A DNA stretch of 64,000 nt from Colius striatus (taxonomy: Eukaryota > Chordata > Aves > Coliiformes > Coliidae): the NCBI RefSeq assembly GCF_028858725.1, contig NC_084781.1, positions 4,720,513 to 4,784,512 on the forward strand, given 5' to 3'. Position numbers and translations under genes: made by a program. Of this stretch, positions 1 to 12,400 are shown piece after piece (within the stretch, counting starts at the first letter, position 1; each line of letters opens with the position of its first letter). The notes below the pieces were generated by a model that was not told the origin of the DNA, searched no databases, and saw only the letters and a program-made list of their open reading frames with translations.

Positions 1-3000
1 TGGAGGCATGAGGCCACAATGGGAAAATGCAATTTAATATAGTGATTTGAAATGAATCATTCAATAAACAAAAACAAACTCCTTGGGGTTTTGAGAATGT
101 CCAAATGTTTCGCTTCATTTGGGGAGCTTTATTTCTATAAAATATTTTCAGAAACTCTGCTCCACAAGACAAATGAAACTATCAGCTTTTAGAGTTAAAA
201 TTTCTCATAGGATGAAATCCTGAAATTTCATTTAGTTCTAGTTATTACCCTGATCTTCATACCAAATGCCACATTAGCAGCATTCTTCAGATTCTTCCAC
301 TAACCTGGTAACAGAAGTCACGTAAAGTCAGTGCAAAAACTACCATTTGAAATTAGTGCAGCCTAGAGTGTCTTGCTAAAACTGTCAATAACAACAGCAC
401 TGAATACTGTTCATAAAACAAGGCTTGGTAATCTTTCTGGAAAAAAAGAACCATTTACTTTAACCATGATAAATAGGACTATCTGCTGCCATGGCAACAA
501 CACATTCAACCCCTGTGGTCAAGTGCCCCTTGCACTCCCAACCATTTCTGGCTATTATAAGGGTAGTGATGAGGTGCTCCCAAGAGTCCTTTTAAGAGCC
601 TGGAAAAATGGTAGCTACAACATAAAGACACAAGGCTGACAATAACTGCAAGAAAAAAACCAGGAAGAGTGAATTCAATTCCAAAAAATAATTCAACAGG
701 GTAAAACCTGGAGTTTCAAAAGTTGGAGAGAATATGTGAAGGAGTGTGTATACAGTCTAGTCTCATCTTTGGGCCAGAAACTGATCACTCCTAAATAGAA
801 AGGAAGCTATCTTTGGAGAGCAACCAAGTTGTGGAGAAAAGGGAAGAGTAACTGATACCTCACGTACCATCCTGGAAGCTAACTTCAAGTTTATTTAAGA
901 GACAAGAATTCTACTTTGAGAACCAAGTATCAAGTGTTGTGGGGCATTAGGGCCCTAATTAGTAAATTACAGCACATCTGAAACTATTCTCCATCTCCTG
1001 ATCATCTAAATTTTGTTGACTACAGACATGAGAAAGTTGGATTTACAGAAGAAAATATTGCATTAAGTTTCATGTCACTAGAAATTAACTTCTGTATATT
1101 AGAATAATTTCCTTGTCTAACCACTCTGCCTCCCTCCCCTCCCTACTTCAAGAAATTCTGGTCTCTTGCTCCTTAATTAAAAATTTCAAGAGGTAAGAAC
1201 AAACACCTACACAAAAGCCACACCCCCATTTCCTGCTGTCACTCAAGACTTTGCTGTTATATTCACTTTCCAATGGCTAGTCAAGGAAAGAGCCAGCAAA
1301 CATCCAGTCACCAGCAAGAAAAATATCAGTACAGTATTTCTACTTGTAGGTTTTTAAATAGTTTGGTTCCATCCAAAGCAAACAGCAGACTTCTCTACAC
1401 ATACCACAGAACCTGGGAAAAGTAAAGGCTAAAGACAAAAGGCAGGGCAATGTCCAACACAGCAAAGGCCACTGGAAAGGAAGGATGAGTGGAAACTGCT
1501 CCCATAGATACTGCACATGGACAGAGCATCTGCAGGAAGCTTTGGGGGAAGCAAAGGCTTACATTAGGAAGTCATGTTTCTTTCTGCCACACATGAAAAA
1601 CCAGGACACTGTACAGACTGAGAGAGAAGTATAAACACAGACACATTCCATCAAACATACCAAATGTTTCCTGTAATTAACCTACAACAGTTTGACAGCA
1701 CCTCCAGTATATTATGGGTAAGCAGCATGAGGCAAAAATGAATGCAGGTTCCAGACGTCGGGATCCAGTCAACCTGACTGTGCTGTCACTAACTGGCAAG
1801 GAGAACAACTGCTCAAGGCTGCAACACAGGCTCATCAGATGCATCATCCCAAAAGACATGCTTCTCAACCAGGCCATGTCCCTGTTTGTTCTCTCTGAGC
1901 ATGGAAGCCATACAAGCTGCAGCAAGCTAGGTCTCCCTAAGAGGTTTCCAGCTCTACTGAAGCAAATCAGGGCACTCTCAGAAGCTGTTTATGCTTTCTG
2001 AGGAACAGGTCTCACATCCTGAGCAATAGAATATGACTGTCAATTTTTGGTGGTTTTTCTTGTAAAGTATGTGACTCAAATTTTCAGGGAATTAAAAGAG
2101 ATCTCTTTCACAGAAGAAATACATCACATCTCCTTAAACTTCACCAACTAAAGGGCTTTTGCTAGCGTGCCTATGTTAGTTTAGGAGGAACTCTTTAGGG
2201 TTGGGTTTTCTTTTGTGGGGGGAGGGGGGTGAGGGTGGGGAAATGAAAGTTTTTTCCCTTTTTTACAGTGCCTTACAATCAGAGCTATGACAGCATCATT
2301 CTGTATTACACAGGTGGTTTAAGAAGCTGGATCACAGCCATTAACACCTGGCAGTTTTATCCTACTGGAATGATAACGCTGATACTGATGCTCCATGTGT
2401 CCAAAAGCCCACAGTAGGTTTTGCAGCAAGCAATTTTCTTAACAGAGAAAAATCAGAAAGTATCACAGACTGTTTTAAATATTAAGAAGAAAAAAAAAAA
2501 GGCAAAAAAAAAGCATTACTGGGCAGATTCAGCCTAGGTACAACCACCTTAAGAAGCTGGTAGGATCTAAAAAACACCTATTAACATGTGAGAACACATA
2601 ACCTTCTCATTTCTGCAAATATCTTTAAAGACTGGGAATTCAACAAGTCATTGACATAAGGGTAGGATGGAGAAAGTGTCACAGCCTGAAGGCTGACATA
2701 AGCTAGATAAAGATGATGAGCAAACAGGCTACGTTTGGTAGACGTGCTTTACAACAGCACCCACCATGGTATATTGACAACATAATGATGTGTGAGGCTA
2801 CTACTATCCCAAACTGTTATAGGCCAATTTGTTCCAGTCTGCAAACCCACAACACAATAGTGATACACTGCAATCTAGGACTGCCAAAGAAGTTACTGCT
2901 TCTTCAGAGCAAGGAAGAGTGAAATTCCTTTCACTTTTTTTTTAATTACTTACAGATATATTTTCCCTTTTCAGTGAAACATGAGAAGGAACTGACACAA

Positions 3001-3419
3001 GATCCTCTACAAATAACGCGAAAGATGAATTGCTGGTTCATCCACATTAATCTCTACAGTTAGAGCGAAGACACAGACTCTGCTACAACCACAAAAGCTC
3101 TCCTGGAGTCCAGCATAAGTTGTGTCTTCATACAATGCCAAAAATACTTGGTGGCACAAGAAGGGCAGCCCAGGAAGTTTTCCCAACTATCAACAGATAC
3201 CAGGAGAATCCAGGTGACAGCCTGTGCTTGCCAGGAACAGGTTAGTTTCCAGCCACTACAAAAACTACAAGCTGCTAGCAACATTTAAACCCAGTTTCCC
3301 ATTCCCTGCTGCAGAGCCAACCATGCGGATCATGTAGAGGATAAAAGCCTTGGGTGCACAGACAGAAAGCATGGAGCAGACTGCAAAGGTGCAAGGATGC
3401 AGCAGCTGCTTTAGCTTAC
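1..3419 (-). other. ARHGEF12: ARHGEF12 intron, partial
   Basis: AT-rich intronic sequence to the left of coding exon 4. I looked on the minus strand for the PDZ exon (VQRCVIIQ / GFGLTVSGDNPVF) and did not find it. A-rich runs lie around 2490-2515 and a G-rich run around 2218-2240. No other feature is supported. Confidence 0.7.
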
Positions 3420-3476
3420 CATACGTCTCGGATCTACTCTCCTCCGAGCTAGACTTTGTCTTCTTGGAGGAGCTAT
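3420..3476 (-). CDS. ARHGEF12: ARHGEF12 coding exon 4
   Basis: A 57-nt exon with acceptor ctcgtgcag and donor gtaagc. It reads (D)SSSKKTKSSSEESRSETYG, the lysine/serine-rich stretch just before the PDZ domain. Phase 1 at the 3' end predicts that the next exon, outside the window, completes a Gly codon and enters the PDZ domain. Confidence 0.93.
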
Positions 3477-6400
3477 CTGCACGAGAGCAGGAGAAAAGGA
3501 GAGAGAGATATAGAAAATATGGAGACCAAACATGAGAAAAAAAACTTCATGAAAAACACAGACTGATTTATTAGGTTAAATCGTGCAAAACACAAATAAG
3601 ATGTGAACAAAACACAGGTGAAACACTTGGAATAAGGAGTGAATAATACAAGCATGAAGACACGGGTAACACAACAAAGAATCTATTACAGAATCTAAGA
3701 CACAATAAAAGAAGTTCTCTGCAATAAACTACAGAAAATATTCTGGATTTAAAACAGTCCAAGCATAGAAACTCTGGTAATGTTTATCTCCAGAGCAGGT
3801 AATTGACATATGCATAGTAGTTCAGCATTCTCAATTCATCCTTATAAAGGCCACAGTACAGAGTTAATCTACCAGACCAGATCACAAGCATCCCAACAGT
3901 GGTGCCAGGTAACAGCTCTCAAAATTGGAATGACATCAAATTCAGATTAGAAGATTCCTGAAGTTTGCTTCCAAAGAAAACAAATTCCTTCCACAAAACA
4001 GGCTTAGAGCCTGAGACATCCCCTGACCTACCCCAACCTGAAATAATGTTAAATTACCTACTGCCAAGGACAAAGGAAAAGAAGACAAGCACTAATTCGG
4101 GGTTTCTCCCTTATAGGATTTTTTTTAAAGTAATCCAACATTAAAAGACCATTTTCATTTATTTTGTGCACTCTAGGAGGGGGCCATGCAGCTAGTGCCA
4201 TTAACCAACAGGTCTGGTTTTAAACTTCAGCCTCAAAGGTTTTACGCAAAAAACACATTCCACAAGTCCTATCACCTTTACATTCAACACTCCTGTCGTC
4301 TTCTACAAGCTCCAGGAAAAAAGACTGTACTGAACAACAGAATGCAGAGACACAAAAAACGCACATTGCATGGGGCCAGGAGGCTCAGACAAGAGCCTGT
4401 CATGCATTTTATTGGGTTAGTGTTTCAGAGAGAGGATGAAGAATCCCTGCATCCATCCTAACTTCAGCACTAGACAGGCTTACCAAATTGACCCTAATTT
4501 AACCTTTTAGAATGTTAAAAAATTAGGATGGCATATCCTTTAAAAATATACATTTACCTTAAAATATATCATGCTGGAAAGTACAAATTCACTTTACAAG
4601 TGACAGAGATGGATCAAAATCCACTAAGGCTCAAAAATAACTACCCCAAGAAGGAATACCAGCCCTAGTCGAGCCTGTAACATCTCCAATTTCACACTTG
4701 AACTAAAACAGCAAAAAGAACTGCTCACAATCAATTAAGAGTATTTGCCTACTGAAATTTCAGACTGACTTTTCTGAAAGAGGAAGTAGTTATAATTATT
4801 CACTGATACCACTAATCTAGGTTTATTCTCGCACCGTTAACAGCTGCTTTGTAGATGAGCATGTTTAAAAGCAAGTCCATATTCACATCAAATGCCTAAA
4901 AAAAGGCTTTGCAATCACACAACAACCCAACTCTGAACAGCACAGTTGTTGACACATTAAAACCATTTTTATTCCAAGCCCCAGAACTTTTCAAATGGCA
5001 GGCTAGGTTTCCACCTGTGAAGTTTTAAGACTTTACCTGTCGGATCAAAGTCGTGTGTACTACTGCAGCGTTCAACCTTCTGTTTCTTGTCAGCTGGAGA
5101 CTCTCTGCTCAGAATGCTGCCGTGTCTGCATCAAACCAAAGCAGAGGATCCTGACTACTGTGCCACAGAAGTATTGCCTAACTGACAAGGCTTTGGGAAA
5201 TAACCTTAGCTAAGTTCTGTTTGCTAAGAGGGAATTTAGATTGAAATGTATACATTAAGCTCACCTAAACAAATTAATCCCAGACTGAATTCATGTGGAA
5301 AAATGATCTCCCTTGGTATCTCTGAGACTGTATCCAAGGTTCCAGAAACAGTCTCACTAACTTTTGACATTAGTAACAGCATGTGTGTTCTCTTTATCAT
5401 TCAACAGCATACAGTGTTTTAAAAGCAAAATTAATTTGTTACAGAAAACTGAAAAAAGCTTCTGAAATGTTTACCTTCTCTCCCAGAAAATCATAAATAT
5501 CTTTGTCTACAAAAATTAAAGATTTAGAGTACCACCCCCACCCCCCCCCCCAGTGTCACTTTCTCTAATCATCTCAAATGTCAGGGTAAGATAACCCGCC
5601 AGAATACGTAAGAGAAATGCAAATGGTAACGCTATGCCATGCACTTTAAGTATACCATCAACCATGGTTTTGGGACTCTACTCTAATGTAGGTATTCATT
5701 TCCTCACACCTGTAATGGGTACTGTGTTTGTACTTTTGTTTTTAACTTTTAAAAGCATTCCTCCTCCAAAAATGCTGTATCATAATTTGCAATATAGATA
5801 GAGTCAAAACTTCAGTAACTCACCTTGTAGGTTTTTTGAGAGGAAACCTGAAAAGAAGAAAGAACATCAGTTTAATGAACTTTGTTTCTCAACATTATGA
5901 TAGAAAACAACACTCATGCTTAAATACTAACAACTATTTTACACTTTTGTAATGCCTTTTTTTCTTCTACTTCAGCCAAATATTAGTCCATTTACAGTTG
6001 ATTCAACAAGGTAAAGAATTATTAACAGTATGCTTAAGGTTTCAAAGAGAACTAAGAAAGAAGCAGAATCTGTGCTCTCAAACCCAACATCTAGTAGGTC
6101 CTTCCTTCCTTCGTGGAGCTCATGGATCATCTTTCTCTCATAACAACTAGCTGCATACACTAGAAATTAAAGTAGCTTGATTTTTTGTACTGCTTATGGA
6201 CTGAGAACTTAATATCTAATGAACACTGTATGGTAAAAAGGTATCGTAGTAGTCAAGTGTTTCACTGAAAAGCAGAAAAGGAGAAAATGGAATTCAGGGA
6301 AAGACAAATCTATTCTCTCTCAAAGGCAGGAAAAGATGCTTTAAAAATGAATTGTATTGTATCTTTTATCTAATGCTTTTGAATTTCTGAGCTGCATAAT

Positions 6401-9400
6401 AAATCCTAACACTAACAAATATTTTAATAAGGCATTCAAGTGAAAATGTTTATATAGAATTTCTTATCAGGAACCTGGAACTCCAGCTTTATGCTTCTGC
6501 AGCAAAAGAAACCGTTCCTGAAGAAAATGAAGTTAGTTTACTGCTGTACCACTTCACTTGGTTCACTCTGAAGCATTTGTACATAAAATAGCACTGAAAC
6601 CATCAGGATTTTTTTTCCATGCTTTGACATGAATGGTGAGCATAGAAACCCCTGTGAGTGAGAGCCCAAATCCCACAGCTTCCTAGCCTAAGGCTTGCAC
6701 TCACAGCCGTAGGCACGGCACTCTGGGCACTTCAGTACAGTCAGGACTCACAAGGAGACAGCTAGCTCTGAGGAATTCCCACTGTGCTGACACAGAACCA
6801 CAGGAAGAGATGCCCAGGCCCTGGGTTGCAGGAGCATATTACTCGCTCCCCTTGGGCTCCATCTCCGCTGCATCCATGGGCCTGCTGCTGTGGAGCACGC
6901 CGGGCGCAGCTCCCGGAAGCTCTGGAGCCCCTTGGCCACCTGCCAGCTTCCTGCGTTTCTTCTCCAAAGCAGGGAGAGAGGGAGGGACGTGGTGGGGAAG
7001 CAGGGCAGGCAGCAGGTCACCAGCACAGGAAGGCTTCTCAGGCCTATGCAGCACATTCACTAGAGGTGGAGAGACTGAAGGAGCTCCGGGTCCTCTCCTG
7101 TACTTGCTTTACTTCAGAGGTATTCCATAAAACCAATAGAGTAGGAAGGGATTGGTCTTTGTTCAGCTAAGCTAGAGGTGCACTTCCTCAGCCTCCCCAG
7201 AAAACCTGTGACCTGAAATCGCTCCAGGTCACAGCGTTATGAATTCACAGAAACTGGAGATGGAGTTATCTGAGCTAAGACAACTGTGATTTACTGTCCC
7301 TGCTAGACAGACTGTGGGGAGCACTCTGTACAGAGGTTTCTCCTCTTTTCCCAGTTTCCTACTTGAATAGTTCCTACCACTTCTTGATTTGCTGAAGATG
7401 TTCCTCAGTTACAAATACTGTCACTTGTATAGCACAGCAGAAAGCAGAGTGTAAACAGATAACTGGAGTATAACTGAAGAACATGGCAGAGCTCCTCCAA
7501 GTTTATCCAACAACTATTTGCAACTTATCTTCACTTGGAAATACTACTAAGTTTGAAAGTGGTACTGAAAATCCCCTCACTGTGTTATAGCATCCACCAC
7601 TAGATATAACATATAACATGTATTTCACCTACTATTGTAAACACCGTGTAAGCTGAGGGCACAGCAGGGTGTGGTTAACAGCTGGAGACTTCATTCCAAA
7701 CCTTGCAGGCAAGTTCAGGATACACAATAAAACCCTGTAGACATTTTGTCTGATAACTGATGAACATCAGCACATTCTCAAACAAGTTGTTCCACTCTCC
7801 AGAATACCAGAAACAATGAAAAGTCATCACATTTTGCTTTTAAAATACTGGTCAAATAATTTAAATGTGATTTAAATGCATCAAATGACTATAAATATGT
7901 CTTGTTATTGATGAGAAATTAAGAACATTTATTTACTGTAAAGTCAAGTGAGAAAAACAGACCTTCAACTAGTAATACTGTGGATTAAAATCTGTACTTC
8001 TCTGAGTTAGTGCACACATGCATGCACCACTTAGTACTGGACCAGTGCCTAACAACTACCTCTAAGCCAAGACAGAAAAAGATAAGTTTTAAGATCTAAT
8101 GTGTCAAAACACACCAGAGCAAGGAAGGATTCCTAGCTTCCAACAGTACAAAGCATTCCATTCTAGCCTGGGAGGTTGAAAATATATCTGACCATAAATA
8201 GCACAACATTCAGATAACCATGTTGGGCTCTTTTTCCCTCCAATACTAAAATATTACCAGAATTCAAGTATCTGCTATCTCAAAAACTGATCAAAGACAA
8301 AAATATTTAGATTCAGACAAGGGCCCCAACCTTGGAAATATTTATTCATGTGCCTAACTTTAGTTCCATTTACTTCAGCAGGACTACTCACATGCCTGAA
8401 ATTAAGCTTGTGTGTTTGCACGGTGCAAGTATAAATTACTACAACTTCTGCCGAGATGAGTAAGAAATATTGTGAAATCCATACAAAAGAGAACAGCCAG
8501 AAACTGCTTGCTTGACAGAAGTAATCTTTAATTAAGAGTTGAACAGTTGCAATAGAAGCTTCTTCACTGCTTTACTAGTTTCATTTAAACAACTCTGCTT
8601 GTTGCAGAATACTTACAGAATTCTAAATATGAAAGAAAAGCAGCAAAAACACCTCATTACCCCAAACTCAGGAGAGATGAGAAATATTCCAGGTTTCCTC
8701 ATTTGTCTTTTTCACACATTTAGCAAGAGAAGATGAAAACCAAAGGTTAACTCAAAGTTAGATCTGCAACTCCCCCGCAAGTAAAAATACCAAACTGTTT
8801 AACATGACATCATCCTAGCTCAGGAGGTTTTCACCAAGTAACTAGTTGATGAGAAGCCTCTAACAAGCACCACCTCTAAGGATTTTGGTGAAAAAGCGAG
8901 ATGTGTAAATGGCAGCTGCACTTCTGAAAGGCTGAGTTAAGGACCCTATTGCTGGAAGAACTGAAGTCTGTTCTCAGGTGACAATTAAGCATCACTAACC
9001 AATTTCATGACTATTTCTAATGCAACTTGTGCGTATAACTCCTTCAGTACCTCTTAAGCTTCATTGGAACAAAACATGTAACTCCTGGGCAGAAACAAAA
9101 AATGGAAAGTCTGTTTGTTTTCCCCGTTTGCAGATGTAGATACCCACCAGAGCAGTATCTTGCAGGGCTTAAGAGCCCCAAGGGAGAGCACTGATAGGAC
9201 CTGAACAAAAACAGTACCAACATGACCTTAATATAGAGCTAAAGGCAGTCTCCTGTCACAACAAAAAGGAGTAGCCATGTATAGGACAGTGGGTGAGTAA
9301 AAGGAACTGATGAGATAGCAGATGACAGGCGGATAGAGAGAAACACAGATGCAGCAAGTGGGCAACTATTAGCAACCAAGAAAAAACGCAGACACAGGTC

Positions 9401-12400
9401 TGCCATTTCACTGTAATGCTCACAACCTACAGCTGTAACCACATCAGCTATTCTGTGGACAACACTGATTCAACACATCAAGTCTATTTACCTTAGCATT
9501 AACTCACTTAAAGAGCAGTTTTATGCAGTGTCATCTTTTCCCCATATCAAAGTACTTAAGCCCAGGAAACCACAGTTTTCTTCCTAAGAAAAAAACCCAA
9601 AAAACACCCACTGCATTCTGATGACAACAGACTGTAATGCACAGACACTCCAGAGAACAGCCAGGCTGAAGAGAAGACCCAAACGGTGTGGATTCCTAGG
9701 AGCTGTCAGAACCTATAGGCAGCTCTTACAAGCTTGTAGCAAGTGCACAAGGAGGCAAACCCAAGCTAGGCAATAAAAGCTTCCATGTTATTTTTGTAGG
9801 AGTCCGAGGCAGCAACCACAGCTGACGCAATGACTCATGGAAGAATAGTTCATGGCATTATTAGCTTTAGATTACTGACAGCTTTGTGAACAGGCCTTGT
9901 CACTGCTTTCTGAGAAGGAACATAGAAGCTTAGTGGAATGACTGGAAGGCCCATATAGCTAATATCTTCTGTGTTGACTCTTCACCTTCTAAACGTTCCC
10001 AGCAACTTCAGTGTTGGATTTGCCCTAATAAAGCATCACTGAATACCCCCAACTCAGTTAATGGTATATTGTTTTTCTGGCCCACCATAACTAGAATACA
10101 TCAAGGAATTTTCTTTCTAGATTAGAAAATTTAAAGTAGCTAATAGAGCTCACCAGCCTACTTGTTGATCGATCAGTACAAAGATCAATGCAAGGGACCA
10201 GAACTATGGCAAGCAACAGTGCTGAGTTAAGCAATAACACAAATTAGTTTAAGATCAATTTGCTAAAAAACAAGGAAAAAAAAATACACTTATCCACAAG
10301 CCTAGAAAGCTGGCAGGATTCTGACGGTCTTTAAGAAGAGAAGGTCAGAACTCCAAGAGGAAGGCATTTCTACAGGGAAAGCATTCCAGTGGTTCTAGTG
10401 AGAACCCCTTTCCATCACAGCGATGTTTCCTTTGAGCTTTAAAAACATACACCTGTATCACTACCAATATATCTCTCTCTTTCATTCTTGTAGTCACCCA
10501 GATTTACTCTGGGTGAAGGCTTCATCAAGAGGGGTGAGGAGAAGGCAGCAGCATGAAAGAGGAGCAAGAGGAAAAAAAACACCACATCAGTATAAAAGGA
10601 TGAAAGAAAAACAGAAAATAAGTCTTCCTCATAAAACATGACAAGAACATGGAGATTTTGCCTCCATGCAAGGAGGTACATGGAATTTCCTAATGACAGA
10701 GGTAGTATTGTCCATCCAAATGAACATTGCTCTTTCTAGGAAATGTTCCTTCGCAGACAGATATGACCAGTTCTACAAGGAGCATGCAACAGTGTCTTTT
10801 AAACTGATTAAATAAAAAAGAAATTAGAAAGAAAAATGGCAAGCAAAGTGCTTTGAATGATGCTCTAGCAACTACAGTTCTCTCCTTAGCACCCTTGTGC
10901 TGCACAACTTTCAGATGGGAAGGGTTCTTATTTCTCTAGGAACAGTAACGTTTGGAAAGCGTAGAAAAGCATCTCAAGAGAAGTTTCATCTACAGTTCAG
11001 TCATTCAGTCCCAGCCCAAGCAAGTGCCTCAGCTATTTTCCATGACACAAGCATTTGGATTTTTCCAAGAGCTGATGTCAGGGCTTTTCATGGAGAAAGA
11101 ACTGCATTTACAGGGCAAGCAAGGAAGGAGGGCTTCCCCAGCAGCTATTCTCAATGTGGCCTTTGTGCTGCTCTGCTGCTGAAGCCAGGACCCTGCAAGA
11201 ACTTTCAGTCCCCACAGAAACTCTACAAAGGGGAGGAGACAGAGACATTTTCATCCGCCAGTACTGTTCTTCCACTCCTGACTGACTTCCAAGGCTCAGA
11301 AGCATCAGCTTTCCATCTACAGGGCCTGAAGTTACAGCCTTTCAAGACAAGGACACCTATTGTTTACTATCTCTACAATGGAGAAGAATCAGACAAACTA
11401 AAACTGGGGAAGGGGTAAGTGGAGGAGAACATAAATAAACCAAGTTGCTCATGTTTCCTTAACTCTTCAGCCTAAAAGCCAGATTCAAGCCATTGGGATG
11501 TGGCTTGTCCACAGAATGCAGTTCAGATCAGGAATAAACTCTTCAGAAATTGATGATGAACACGGGTTGCCAAATCACTAGTAGGTGATTTCCTACTAGT
11601 TTCCCAAGGTGACTGGTGATAAGTTACTAAATCCATCAGTTTCTGCCTCTGGAAAGGAAAAAAGTTACATCTTTGAAGTGAAAAGAAATAACACCACACC
11701 AGAAATACAGAAAAACAACTAGTATCTGTTCAAAAACCTTCTTCAGAAAGTGTCACCATTACAAGAATTTACTTTACAGAGAGAAGAAACATCCACAGTT
11801 TGTTCATTTGCTACAAGTTTTTATTGCATAACTCACTTAACAGAATAGTCCAGGTACAGGAGAAAGGTCAAGTCTTGTGACTTCTGAAGTTATGATCCAG
11901 TTTCCTCATTTATTTAAGTAGGCTATAGACAAATATTCCCACGCATAGAGAGCTCAGGCTGTCCTAAAGCAAGGAAAAGCAGCTGAAATATGCATGGTTT
12001 GGCCATCCTAGAGGAGCTCCAAAAAGTCCTTTTCTCCACATTTTCGTATCATCTTGGTAACCTGAGCTTCAGCTCTTTGAGAGAAAAACAAAAAGTGCAA
12101 AACGTGTGTGCTCCAATTCTTTTCTCCAGTTTTCATTTCTGAAAATCATTTTAAATCCCTTTGCCCACAGACTGCTACTCTATGAAAGAATCAAATAAAG
12201 CAACAAGGTTTCTTGTGCAGACAGGGCGTGGCAGTCAAAATTAACCTGCCTCCCTAAACTGGAGCTAATTACGGGGAAATGAAATGTTTGCTTTGCTTGC
12301 CAATAATTGCAATAGAGAACTGGCTCAGTGGAAGCAGCTCTACTCCCCGCCTCCCTGCCACCACTCCTCCTACACCGCGTCTGGAAAAGCTTTCTAGTTA

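Noticed and set aside
10897-11418. 173-codon plus-strand open frame in ARHGEF12 intron 1
   Set aside because: No domain, no opposing evidence of splicing, ordinary intronic composition; consistent with chance.
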